Shown one piece after another: positions 8,539-16,830 of a stretch of DNA of 36,852 nt; position 1 is the stretch's first letter, and each line of letters opens with the position of its first letter. The DNA is from a virus, in IMG/VR virus record IMGVR_UViG_3300025313_000070, positions 1-36,852 of that record. One strand, given 5' to 3'. The notes below the pieces were generated by a model. The model did no database searches and was not told where the DNA came from. It was given only the letters and a program-made list of their open reading frames with translations. A program made the translations under genes and the position numbers.

Positions 8539-9206
8539 TGATTGGAACGACGGCTGCCATCATCGGCGCTGCGGCGATCGGGGCTGGCTCGCAGATCTAT
8601 GGCGCATCACAGGCGGCAAAGGGTCAGAAAAAGGCGGCTGCCGCCGTTGCAGCGCAACAGCAACGCAACGAAGAACTGCTGTCGCCGTACATGCAGGCAG
8701 GCACTGGGGCGCTGTCAAAATATCAGCAGGCTATTGGCCTCGGCACACCGGAAGAGCAGCAGGCATTCTATTCGAATTTCCAGAGCGATCCGGGCTGGCT
8801 CGCCGCGCAGCAGGCCGGGCTTGGGGCGGTGAACGACAAGTATGCGCTCACCGGCTCCAGCGGCGGCAATGTCCGCGCCGCGCTCTACGACTATGGCCAG
8901 CGCAATATGCTCGACGCCTACAACAAGCGCCTCGCCCAGATTGGCGGCCTGGTGGATACCGGGCGCACGGCTGCTACGTCACTGACCGGCACGGGTACGC
9001 AGTCAGCGGCCACCCAGGCCGGATTGCTCTCGCAGGCTGGCCTGACGATGGGGCAGGGCATTACTGGGGCCGGAAATGCTCTCACTGGCGGCCTGTCTAA
9101 TCTCGCAAATTACAATATGTGGCAGCAAGGGTATGGTGCTGGCACGGGCATGCTCGGGGCTGGCAACGTGGCCAGCGGCGCCAACTATGCGGGGAGGTTC
9201 CTCTGA
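8538..9206 (+). CDS. DNA ejection protein, P22 gp7-like by position
   Basis: 222 residues, close to P22 gp7 (229). The N-terminus is a hydrophobic Ala/Gly/Ile segment (TAAIIGAAAIGAGSQI) followed by a charged Gln/Lys/Arg helix, then long Gly/Ala/Gln stretches (AGTGALSKYQQAIG, GLLSQAGLTMGQGITGAG). This is the usual composition of small membrane-active ejection proteins that leave the capsid with the DNA. Family assignment is based on composition, length and synteny. It overlaps the next start by one base. Confidence 0.62.
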   Translation: MIGTTAAIIGAAAIGAGSQIYGASQAAKGQKKAAAAVAAQQQRNEELLSPYMQAGTGALSKYQQAIGLGTPEEQQAFYSNFQSDPGWLAAQQAGLGAVNDKYALTGSSGGNVRAALYDYGQRNMLDAYNKRLAQIGGLVDTGRTAATSLTGTGTQSAATQAGLLSQAGLTMGQGITGAGNALTGGLSNLANYNMWQQGYGAGTGMLGAGNVASGANYAGRFL

Positions 9207-10228
9207 TGCCTGGGTTGCTGCAGCCTTACATTCCTGACGCGTCGGATTGGTTGAGCTCCGCAACCAAGGGCTATGAGCTGGGCAACACCCAGCGCGAACG
9301 GAATGTGTTGCTTGAGGCGGGACGGGCTGCCGCTGGCGGCAACATGCCGATGGCGCGGAAGGCACTGTACGCCGGTGGCAACTTCGCCCAGGCGAGGGCG
9401 ATCGATGCGCATTCGGCGTCGCTGGCTGCTCAGACACGGGCGGCATCGAACGATCAGCTCGCGCGTGCCCTCAAGGTACAGGGAGCGCTGTCCGATGTCG
9501 CCCACAGTATCAACACGCCTGAGGAGTTTGAGGCGGCAAAAGCGACGCTTGGCAAGGCCGGGCTGGACGTGGGCAAATACAACTTTGCCGATCTTCCCGC
9601 CTTGAGAGCGCAGGCGCTGGATGTCAAAACGCGGCTTGAGCTGGCGTTGAAGGAAAAGATTGCGTCAGGAAAAACTAACCAGGAACTAGGCGAATACGAA
9701 CAGAAACTGCGAAAAGAGTACTCGTCCCTTTCATCTGATGCGCGAGCGATTGAAGATTCTCTAGGCCGCGTGAAAACGGGATCAAAACTAAACACTGGTG
9801 CTGGTGATATAGCCGTTGTCTACGGTTACATGAAAATGCTTGATCCAACATCAGTGGTCCGCGAAGGTGAATATGCAACTGCGGAAAGCGCCGCGGGGGT
9901 GCCGCAGCAGATAGTTGCCATCTATAATAAAATCCTTAGCGGCCAGCGTTTGACTGCTCAACAGCGTGATCAGTTCATCGGTGCTGCTGATGCTCTCGCC
10001 ATTGAAAAGCGGGAAAGGCAGGGAAAAGTTCAGCAACAATTTGAGACTATTGCCCGCGAAACTGGCGCAGAACCTCGGCGCGTGATCCTTGGTACAAAGG
10101 CTGATAGTCAATCAGTGGGTGGGCGGACTGGTGGGCCTGCTGTGATCCGGACCGAACAGGAATTTATGGCTCTACCCTCTGGAACGGAATTCATCGCGCC
10201 TGATGGCACTACGAGGGTTAAACCCTGA
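9206..10228 (+). CDS. DNA ejection protein, P22 gp20-like by position
   Basis: 340 residues. I start at the ATG at 9206, which overlaps the previous TGA and has GGGGAGG 8-14 nt upstream; a longer reading from 9119 would run through the previous gene. The product is mostly helical and charged, with Ala-rich repeats around residues 25-100 and coiled-coil-like stretches near 140-200 (KEKIASGKTNQELGEYEQKL). There is no catalytic motif. Its place between the gp7-like gene and the large 792-residue protein matches the P22 ejection cluster. Confidence 0.6.
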   Translation: MPGLLQPYIPDASDWLSSATKGYELGNTQRERNVLLEAGRAAAGGNMPMARKALYAGGNFAQARAIDAHSASLAAQTRAASNDQLARALKVQGALSDVAHSINTPEEFEAAKATLGKAGLDVGKYNFADLPALRAQALDVKTRLELALKEKIASGKTNQELGEYEQKLRKEYSSLSSDARAIEDSLGRVKTGSKLNTGAGDIAVVYGYMKMLDPTSVVREGEYATAESAAGVPQQIVAIYNKILSGQRLTAQQRDQFIGAADALAIEKRERQGKVQQQFETIARETGAEPRRVILGTKADSQSVGGRTGGPAVIRTEQEFMALPSGTEFIAPDGTTRVKP

Positions 10229-12606
10229 TGGCAAATTGGTGGGACAACGCCCCTGTTTCTGGCGGTGATAGAAATGCTGGCCAGTGGTGGGCAGCCGCGC
10301 CTCTTGTTCAGCAAAAAACCTTTGAACGCAACGAAGATGAACAACTTTATCGAGATATGCTCAGGGAAAATCTCGGAAAAAATCGGCCTTTGATTGATAT
10401 TGGTTCGGAAGGTCTTCGCCAGCATACAGACGAAGAGATACGAAATATAACTATTGAGCGAGTGCAGTCGCAACGCGCAAGAGAAGCAGAGGAAAAAGCA
10501 TTCAGAAAATCTCGCACGCCACTACGTCGCGCTAGTGAAACGGCTGATTTTATTCTATCCGCGCCCGTACGCGCTTTGACGAAAGGTAAGTATGGGATTG
10601 CAGACGTCTACGGGTTGTTCGACCCTGAAGCCGGAGCGGAGGCAAGGCAACAGGAAGCCAATTTTGTACGGGCTAATCAGGGCTGGCTGGAGCCGGTAGC
10701 ACAGGCAGGCGAGGCAAGCCTGGGGATTCCTGTCCTGGGGAGCATGGGTGCTGTTCCAGGACAAATGCTGCGATCGATGCGCGGTGCTGTCACGCAAGCG
10801 CTGCCTCGGCAAGCCCCAAGGGCCACTGTTCCTGCCGCCACCGCGGCACAAGCTTATGGTCCGGCAGAGCGCATCATTGATCGCGCGGCGTTCCAGGCCG
10901 AGGGTATCCCTGAGTTCCCTCCAGCCTTTGCCTCAAAGGGGACGGCACGCTTCGCACGTACCATCGAAGAAACCCCCTTGGTTGGCGGCACTGTGCGAGT
11001 GCCGAAGAACGAAGTGGAAATGGCGATGGCCGCCCGCCAGCAAGCCATTGCGCAACAGGCCGGGGCGGCAGGCAGCGCGGAAGATGTGGGATTGATCGCC
11101 CAGCGTGGGCTAGGAAGATTCCGGGGCGCACAGTTGCAGAATTTGGAGCGCCAGGAAGTTGCTGCATTGAGGCTACCAACCGACCGGCCACAGCAGAGGC
11201 GCGCCGGTTATGTTACCGTTGACCGTCCATCGCAACTCAGTACTGCGAACATGACTGAGGCGGAGCTTCATGCAGCTGCTCGCGCAGAGGTCAATCTGCC
11301 CGGCTCAACGCGTGCGCGCGTCGAAGATTTATCCCCCGCCGAAGTGCAGCGCATTGTTGACTTACCAGCGCGAGACACTAGCTTTGCAACCAAAGCATCC
11401 GCGCTATATCGGCAAGCCGATGACGCCCTCCCCCCAATCCCACGTATCGACAGAAGTGCGAATCCCGGTCAGGTGGCAACACGAAACTCCGGAACCGCGG
11501 TGCGAGGAATGCTCGCGCAGGAAGGGGCCGCGGAGATTTCAGGGGGTGTGCTGGAAGGGCGGTTTGGGAATCTGGTTCGGGACTTAGCCAATCCGCAACG
11601 TAATTTTACTCTGTCGTCTCTTCGCGCGGCACGCACTGAGATTGGTCGCGCATTGTCTTCATTCGGCGACTTCGATACGCGGCTTGACCGCACACAGCTA
11701 AAACAGCTTTATGCCGCGTTGTCCGAAGACTATCAGCAAGGGCTCGTTGCTATTGCTGCTCGTGCGCGGCGTAACTCTAGGTTAGCACCTACGGCATCGA
11801 ACTATGTTTCCCCGGCATTGGCAGACGCGGCGGATCGTGCATTGTACCGCTATCGTGTTGCCGACCGCTACTATCGTGCCGGCATCGAGCGCATGGACCG
11901 CTTCATGCAGGTGCTGGGGGCTGACACCTTGGAGCAGGCATCCCGCCGAATTGGCCAATACCTGAGAGAGAACACGCAGAATATTCGCGCCTTGGAGAGT
12001 GTCGCTTCGTCTCTACGGCCTGAAGAATGGCGATCCGTGCTTGGCCATGTCATCGAGGGGCTCGGCCGCTTGACGCCCGGTGCGCGTGAGGCAGAGAGGA
12101 TTTTCAGCTTTGAGCGCTTCGCAACCGACTGGAACAAGATCAGTCAGAATCCCCGCACCATCGCTTTATTCCGCCGCGGACTTGGGAATGAGGTCGTTAC
12201 CTCGCTTCAAAATCTTGGCCGCATTGCCGAGCGCATGAAGCGCTACGAGACGACGAGGAACTATTCGGGCAGTGGCTATGTTGCTCTGGGGGGGGCGGGG
12301 CTTGCATCGGTATTCTCGCCTCAGACACTTCCTTTGGTCGTGCTGGGCATGGCTGGTACTGGCGTCGCTGGCAAGATACTTACGAGCCGCTCATTTGCAG
12401 GCTGGGTCAACAGCCTCAATCGTGCCCAGTTGCGGGTAGGCTCTTCGGTGGCGGCAACAAGTGCCGCGATGCTTCCTCATATCCGCCGACTGGGACAGAT
12501 TGCAACCAGATCCGCTGATCCTGAAGTTGCCGCGGTGCTTCAGGGGGCCGCGGTGCTCCTTGATCGGCAGTTGCGCGAGGTTGAGAGCTATCAGAGTCCC
12601 AGATGA
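10228..12606 (+). CDS. Large ejection/internal virion protein
   Basis: 792 residues, the largest product in the window. The N-terminus (MANWWDNAPVSGGDRNAGQWW, tryptophan-rich) is typical of large phage ejection or internal virion proteins. Long helical and coiled-coil-prone stretches follow. Near the C-terminus are two hydrophobic segments (SGYVALGGAGLASVFSPQTLPL and VVLGMAGTGVAGKI region) that could insert into the host envelope. By order it corresponds to P22 gp16. I see no clear lysozyme or transglycosylase active site. The 3' end is overlapped on the other strand by a possible membrane-protein gene. Confidence 0.65.
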   Translation: MANWWDNAPVSGGDRNAGQWWAAAPLVQQKTFERNEDEQLYRDMLRENLGKNRPLIDIGSEGLRQHTDEEIRNITIERVQSQRAREAEEKAFRKSRTPLRRASETADFILSAPVRALTKGKYGIADVYGLFDPEAGAEARQQEANFVRANQGWLEPVAQAGEASLGIPVLGSMGAVPGQMLRSMRGAVTQALPRQAPRATVPAATAAQAYGPAERIIDRAAFQAEGIPEFPPAFASKGTARFARTIEETPLVGGTVRVPKNEVEMAMAARQQAIAQQAGAAGSAEDVGLIAQRGLGRFRGAQLQNLERQEVAALRLPTDRPQQRRAGYVTVDRPSQLSTANMTEAELHAAARAEVNLPGSTRARVEDLSPAEVQRIVDLPARDTSFATKASALYRQADDALPPIPRIDRSANPGQVATRNSGTAVRGMLAQEGAAEISGGVLEGRFGNLVRDLANPQRNFTLSSLRAARTEIGRALSSFGDFDTRLDRTQLKQLYAALSEDYQQGLVAIAARARRNSRLAPTASNYVSPALADAADRALYRYRVADRYYRAGIERMDRFMQVLGADTLEQASRRIGQYLRENTQNIRALESVASSLRPEEWRSVLGHVIEGLGRLTPGAREAERIFSFERFATDWNKISQNPRTIALFRRGLGNEVVTSLQNLGRIAERMKRYETTRNYSGSGYVALGGAGLASVFSPQTLPLVVLGMAGTGVAGKILTSRSFAGWVNSLNRAQLRVGSSVAATSAAMLPHIRRLGQIATRSADPEVAAVLQGAAVLLDRQLREVESYQSPR

Positions 12607-12802
12607 TCCACATCACGACGACCATCGTCACCCAGATGACCAGGAAGAGGGCGTCACGATACGGATGTCCCTTGATGCAGTGCCACACTGGAACAACAAG
12701 GGGGGACGTGAAAGCGCCGACAACAACGACAATCGTGGCCATCACGACTCCGCTTACATAGAAATTGCCAAGGGCAATAAAAAAGGAAGCCAGGAGTTTC
12801 AT
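12416..12802 (-). CDS. Possible small membrane protein, cargo gene
   Basis: 128 residues from the ATG at 12802; an ATG at 12742 with GGAG upstream is an alternative start. The first ~65 residues hold two strongly hydrophobic segments (FVSGVVMATIVVVVGAFTSPLVV-like, and ALFLVIWVTMVVVMWIIW). These coincide exactly with the gap between rightward genes, while the Pro/Gln-rich tail runs antisense to the end of the ejection gene. Opposite orientation within the late operon suggests a separately expressed 'moron', possibly a superinfection-exclusion or holin-like factor. Function is not established. Confidence 0.45.
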   Translation of the reverse strand: MKLLASFFIALGNFYVSGVVMATIVVVVGAFTSPLVVPVWHCIKGHPYRDALFLVIWVTMVVVMWIIWDSDSSQPRATADQGAPRPPEAPRQLQDQRIWLQSVPVGGYEEASRHLLPPPKSLPATGHD

Positions 12803-13189
12803 GGCCCCACTATAGGGGACCGCGCAACACAGTTGGTCCCCGATAAGTGGTACACATCGTGTCACATTTTGTACCTTTGTAGGTACAGATCAATGATCAA
12901 ACCGGCGATCGCCGAGCCAGCGTAACAGGCCGAAAGCCAGCCATCAATTAGCGCCGCTGCAACAGCGCCAACTGCGGAGACGTGGAGTTCTGTAGGCATT
13001 ACTTTATGAGGACGTGTATCGCCAGCCAAAACGGACCACTTAGGCAGTAATCAACCGACAGAATTCCTGAAATTATTACAGAATTTTCAATAAATTCGCG
13101 GCGAATAGCTGATTTCAGCATGGCGTTCTCCTTTGTGTAAGTCGCCAATATAGCATGATGCTGCCCGACTGTCATTAGCGGAGTCACTT
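12607..13189. other. Gap between rightward late genes
   Basis: This 583-bp stretch has no convincing rightward gene. It holds the two leftward small genes (12416-12802 and 12999-13121). Between 12803 and 12998 I see no gene, clear promoter or terminator. Confidence 0.5.
12999..13121 (-). CDS. Forty-residue peptide gene with strong ribosome site
   Basis: A 40-residue reading frame starts at 13121 with the near-ideal sequence AAGGAGAACGCCATG. The peptide has a charged N-terminus (LKSAIRREFIEN) and a hydrophobic remainder (SVIISGILSVDYCLSGPFWLAIHVLI), so it may insert in the membrane. The same 15-base start context occurs at the glycosyltransferase gene (17784), which also faces left. No family is recognised. 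Confidence 0.5.
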   Translation of the reverse strand: MLKSAIRREFIENSVIISGILSVDYCLSGPFWLAIHVLIK

Positions 13190-14734
13190 ATGGACCCAGA
13201 ACTGAAAGCGCGGCTCCGTGGCTTGTCGCCAGGCAGCCGTGAATACCAAGCCGCGATCGATGCGTACAATCGCGAGAAGGCGGCGCAGCGCGAGCGCGAA
13301 GTGGGGCTCCGCCAGCAGGAGGAGGAACAGCGCGCGGCGCGCGAAGAACGGCGGCTAACGGCCGAACGCGGGAGAGCGGCCGCTACAGCCCGAGAGGCTG
13401 AAGAGCGGCAGAACCGCGAGCGCATTGCCAGAGAAGAGGCGGAGCGCCAGACCGCTATGGTGACGGCGGCGTCAACGGGCGGCGGCCTGGCTGCTGGTGT
13501 GACCGGCGGATATCTGGCCGACAAATATGTGACGCCGCGGTATCGGGGCGAGATGGGCGCCAGAGCTGCGCAAATCCGCGAGCTGGCAGGAACCGCGCGC
13601 GGGATCAATCCGGCATCACCGGGGGCACGGGCTGCTTATGGCGATGTTGTGTCGGCCGCCGAGCGCGGTAACCTGCTCAGGCGCCCGATCCCTTGGGGAA
13701 CTGGCCTTATGGCTGGCGGGCTGGCTGGCATGGGTGCCTACTCGACATTCGGCCGGGCGCCAGAGGCACGCAGCGACATCGAGCGGGCGCTATGGACCGG
13801 CACCGGGTACGGCGAGCTCGGCGCCGCCACGAAGCTCGCAGCGGGCTCTGTCAACCGCTACCGCAATCCAGGCGTGGCATATCCGGCAACGGATGTCGCG
13901 GCGATAGAGGGCGCACGCCGCATCGCCGCTGGCGGCGAGATGGGACCGCTCCCAGGCTCCGGCGCCGATCCGCAAGCCAGTGCGGCGGCGGCGAGGGCCG
14001 CTCGGCAAACTACGCTCATGGGGGCAACAGGCGATGCGCTGAAAGAGCAGGCGCGTAAGCTCAAACTGCCGGTGTCTGGCACCAAAGCGGCTCTGGCAGC
14101 CCGTATTCTCGATCACGAAGACGCGCTCGCCCGCGGTGAAACACCGGCAGTTAAGGCGCGCCGCTTGCCACGCGCGACGAAAACATTGCTACCTTTGTTG
14201 GCTGGCGGCCTTGCCTACGATGCGGCGACATCGGGCGCTGAGGCTGCGGAGATGACACCCGGCGAGCGGCGTTCGCGTGGACTGCTGACAGGCGGAATTG
14301 CGGCGGGCACGACGGCAGGTATTCCCTATGCCCTCGAAAAGGCGGGGGCTGGCGCAGTGCTGCCCAGTCTCGGCGTGGCCGCGATGCCGGAAATGATTTC
14401 TGAAATGACGGACTATTCCCCCGGCGAACTTGCTCAAGCGCGGAACGTGCTGGCTCGCTATCTGCCATCACCGCTGCGTGGTGGAGCGGTGGAAGAGGCG
14501 TATCAGATGGCGCAGGTTCCGGAGCGCGGCGAACGTCCGCGCATGCCGCTTGGCCGTGCCGCGATGCTGGAGATTCCGGGCAACATTCCAGAGGGCGCCG
14601 CGGCCAGGGCAGACCAGCAAGCCGGCTTCGATGCCGCCGTGTCCCGCCTGCTCGCTGTCATCGACGAGCACAACGCCACGCTCGCACCTCCTCAAGGGCG
14701 CAATCCAGCCATCCAATATGAGCTCGGCCAATGA
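13190..14734 (+). CDS. SAP-domain, coiled-coil virion protein
   Basis: 514 residues. Residues ~10-90 form a highly charged coiled coil (Glu/Arg/Gln heptads, e.g. REREVGLRQQEEEQRAAREERR-type). A Gly/Ala-rich hydrophobic segment follows (ASTGGGLAAGVTGGYLA), then further glycine-rich helices. Residues ~283-312 match a SAP DNA-binding helix-turn-helix: LKEQARKLKLPVSGTKAALAAR, with the characteristic L..L.V.GtK..L..R spacing. Additional hydrophobic Gly/Ala stretches near 340-400 could cross a membrane. I infer an ejection or internal protein that touches DNA. It overlaps the tail-fibre gene by 4 bp. Confidence 0.6.
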   Translation: MDPELKARLRGLSPGSREYQAAIDAYNREKAAQREREVGLRQQEEEQRAAREERRLTAERGRAAATAREAEERQNRERIAREEAERQTAMVTAASTGGGLAAGVTGGYLADKYVTPRYRGEMGARAAQIRELAGTARGINPASPGARAAYGDVVSAAERGNLLRRPIPWGTGLMAGGLAGMGAYSTFGRAPEARSDIERALWTGTGYGELGAATKLAAGSVNRYRNPGVAYPATDVAAIEGARRIAAGGEMGPLPGSGADPQASAAAARAARQTTLMGATGDALKEQARKLKLPVSGTKAALAARILDHEDALARGETPAVKARRLPRATKTLLPLLAGGLAYDAATSGAEAAEMTPGERRSRGLLTGGIAAGTTAGIPYALEKAGAGAVLPSLGVAAMPEMISEMTDYSPGELAQARNVLARYLPSPLRGGAVEEAYQMAQVPERGERPRMPLGRAAMLEIPGNIPEGAAARADQQAGFDAAVSRLLAVIDEHNATLAPPQGRNPAIQYELGQ

Positions 14735-15822
14735 CAACAGCGCTTTCGTTTCTTTCAGGCCGCCAGATTACCAACGACAGCGGTACGGTACAGGCTGGCG
14801 CCAAGCTCTACACCTATCGGGAAGGCACGACCACGGCGCTGACCGTCTGGACTGACGATGCGGCAAGCGTTGCGCACGCCAATCCGATCGTGTGCGACGC
14901 GGGCGGCTTCGTGCCCCTGATCTATGTCGATGACACCTTTGACTATAAGGTGGTGATCAAAACCAGCGCTGACGTGACGCTGAAGACCTACGATAACATT
15001 CCGGCGCCCGACCCAGCATCGACGACGGGCTATTTTCCCACGCTGCTGACGTGGGTCACGAAGACCAGCGCTCAGTCCCCTATAGCGCTTACCGCAGCGG
15101 ATGCGGGCAACGCCTATGAGGCGGACACGACGAGCGGTAATGTCGAATTCGATTTGCCTGCGGCGGCATCGATCGGCAACGGCAAGGGATTCACGTTTAA
15201 GAAACTGATCGCCGCCAACTCGATGATTATTGATCCGAGCGGCAGCGAGACGACCGACGATAGTTCGACATCAATCACGATCACGACTCGGTATGAGACG
15301 ATTCAGATCATCTCGAACGGCGCCGAGTGGTACATCACAACCCGTTATTTCGATACCATTGTAGCAGCGCGTCTACCAGCGGCGTCAGACACGGCTTCTG
15401 GTATCCAGGAAAATGCCGTGCAGTCGGAAATGGAGACCGGCACGTCAACAACGTTGACGGTGACGCCCGGTCGGCAGCATTTTCATCCCGCGCATCCTAA
15501 GTGTTTTGCGTCGGTCTCTGTCTCGGGTGGCGTTCCTACACTGCAAGCATCGTACAATATTACAGGTGTTACGGATACTGCCCAGGGTCAGCTAGAAGTC
15601 ACAATTGCCACTGACTTCAGCTCATCTAACTGGGCATGTTTGGCGAGTATCGAGAGCAACGGTATAAATCCCGCCGACGATGCGGGCGCCGTGGGTTGCT
15701 TCAGTTACTCTAAAACGGCTGGTAGTGTGAATCTTATCGCTGAGGATGGTGACGCTGACGGGGGTGGCGGAGATTTGCTTGACCCTGTATCATGGAGCAT
15801 GGCAGGTCTGGGGGACATTTAG
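14731..15822 (+). CDS. Tail fibre/tailspike-like protein
   Basis: 363 residues. The N-terminal ~90 residues carry the pattern of podoviral head-binding or fibre-anchor domains: QAGAKLYTYREGTTTALTVWTD, 'HANPIVCDAGGFVPLIYVDD', 'YKVVIKTSADVTLKTYDNI'. The rest is Thr/Ser-rich beta-structure, probably trimeric, with an EDGDADGGGGDLLDP loop close to the end. It would recognise the host surface. The downstream gene overlaps the stop by one base (TAGTG), so the two are probably co-translated. No depolymerase active site is evident. Confidence 0.72.
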   Translation: MTTALSFLSGRQITNDSGTVQAGAKLYTYREGTTTALTVWTDDAASVAHANPIVCDAGGFVPLIYVDDTFDYKVVIKTSADVTLKTYDNIPAPDPASTTGYFPTLLTWVTKTSAQSPIALTAADAGNAYEADTTSGNVEFDLPAAASIGNGKGFTFKKLIAANSMIIDPSGSETTDDSSTSITITTRYETIQIISNGAEWYITTRYFDTIVAARLPAASDTASGIQENAVQSEMETGTSTTLTVTPGRQHFHPAHPKCFASVSVSGGVPTLQASYNITGVTDTAQGQLEVTIATDFSSSNWACLASIESNGINPADDAGAVGCFSYSKTAGSVNLIAEDGDADGGGGDLLDPVSWSMAGLGDI

Positions 15823-16364
15823 TGAGAAAATGCATTTTTTATACTCGTTTTGATGGCGGGGTATCTATTTATTACCCAGCCGATGAATGTCTATTGACTA
15901 TGAAAAACGGCGGTTGGTGGGATCAATATCCTAAGCGTGTGAGTCTTGCCCAAGTATCCCGGCAAGTTGAACGCGGTATTCCTCATTGGGCGGCGCAACG
16001 GTTTTTCGACGCACTGGGTGATGGTGGGTTGGATGAGCATGAGGCACTGACCGTTCTGCGCGACCGAGATTGCAGTTATCTGGGCACTGCGCATGAGATT
16101 GTAGGCGTAGCAGGGATTCCCCGAGACCGCTGGTTCCGCGATGCATGGCGCCGGTCTCACAACGGCGGGCCTATTTACATCGATATGCCAGCAGCGCGCC
16201 GCATCCAGTTCGCGCGCCTTCGTCATCATGCAAGCAGCGCGGGAGCTGATCTACAACTTGGACGCTGGAAGGAGCGCATCAAACGCGCTGAGACGCCGGA
16301 AACTCTTCGGACTCTCTGGCCTTCCGATAGACGGTTACCTTCGCACGCCCCACCCGTCGCTTGA
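15822..16364 (+). CDS. Conserved-type phage protein after the tail fibre
   Basis: 180 residues if started at the GTG overlapping the fibre stop; an ATG at 15792 within the fibre gene is possible. The middle (VAGIPRDRWFRDAWRRSHNGGPIYIDMPAARRIQ) has the look of a conserved motif seen beside phage tail genes. A fibre chaperone or assembly role is possible but unproven. The last ~86 bp overlap the convergent leftward gene at 16279-16755. The final 30 residues look poorly conserved. Confidence 0.55.
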   Translation: MRKCIFYTRFDGGVSIYYPADECLLTMKNGGWWDQYPKRVSLAQVSRQVERGIPHWAAQRFFDALGDGGLDEHEALTVLRDRDCSYLGTAHEIVGVAGIPRDRWFRDAWRRSHNGGPIYIDMPAARRIQFARLRHHASSAGADLQLGRWKERIKRAETPETLRTLWPSDRRLPSHAPPVA

Positions 16365-16755
16365 TCAGTCCCGCACTCTTGAGCCATCGGGCCAGCATCA
16401 CGTCAGAGACCGGCTCTGCATCGATGGCGGCGAGCCACTGCGTGAAATGTTCCCGCAACGTCGCAAATTCATGATCCCCGTCCGCAAGTGCGTCCACGAA
16501 GCGCACGAACACCGCTGCTGGTACGTCCACGCCTGATGGACGACGCTTGCGTGTTCCGGCCGGACTGCGTATCGGATGCGTCTCTGCCTCGCCGCTTGCT
16601 GAGCGCGGCTTGCGGCGTGCCGGGGGCGCTGCAGGGACGTGCTTTTCCCATCCTGCGGCGTGATCCTGGCCAACCCAGTTCACGGCGATCTTGAGCGCGT
16701 CCGGAAATCCATACACAGCTTGCGGCGCGATAGTTAGAGGGATAGTATCTAACAC
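16279..16755 (-). CDS. Winged-helix-like DNA-binding protein
   Basis: 158 residues starting with GTG at 16755, preceded by AAGGAA 9 nt upstream. The N-terminal half is Pro/Arg/Ala-rich with a basic RKRRPSG stretch. The C-terminal ~55 residues (FTQWLAAIDAEPVSDVMLARWLKSAGL, then KRRVGRAKVTVYRKA) resemble the small winged helix found at the ends of phage primase or helicase proteins. It faces left, opposite to the tail genes, and converges with the gene at 15822-16364. It may be a cargo regulator; the function is not known. Confidence 0.55.
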   Translation of the reverse strand: MLDTIPLTIAPQAVYGFPDALKIAVNWVGQDHAAGWEKHVPAAPPARRKPRSASGEAETHPIRSPAGTRKRRPSGVDVPAAVFVRFVDALADGDHEFATLREHFTQWLAAIDAEPVSDVMLARWLKSAGLIKRRVGRAKVTVYRKARESEEFPASQRV

Positions 16756-16793
16756 GATTGCAGTTCCTTGTTAGCTAAGGGATTGCCTCAAGA

Positions 16794-16825
16794 GGGCCGG
16801 GCGCTGCCGACAGCGTTCCCGGCCC
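16794..16825. terminator. Strong hairpin between leftward cargo genes
   Basis: GGGCCGGG (16794-16801) pairs with CCCGGCCC (16818-16825), enclosing CGCTG/CAGCG with a CCGA tetraloop and a TT bulge. It begins 5 bp after the leftward glycosyltransferase stop, where a terminator is expected, but there is no long T tract on either side. Confidence 0.55.
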
Positions 16826-16830
16826 CATTG

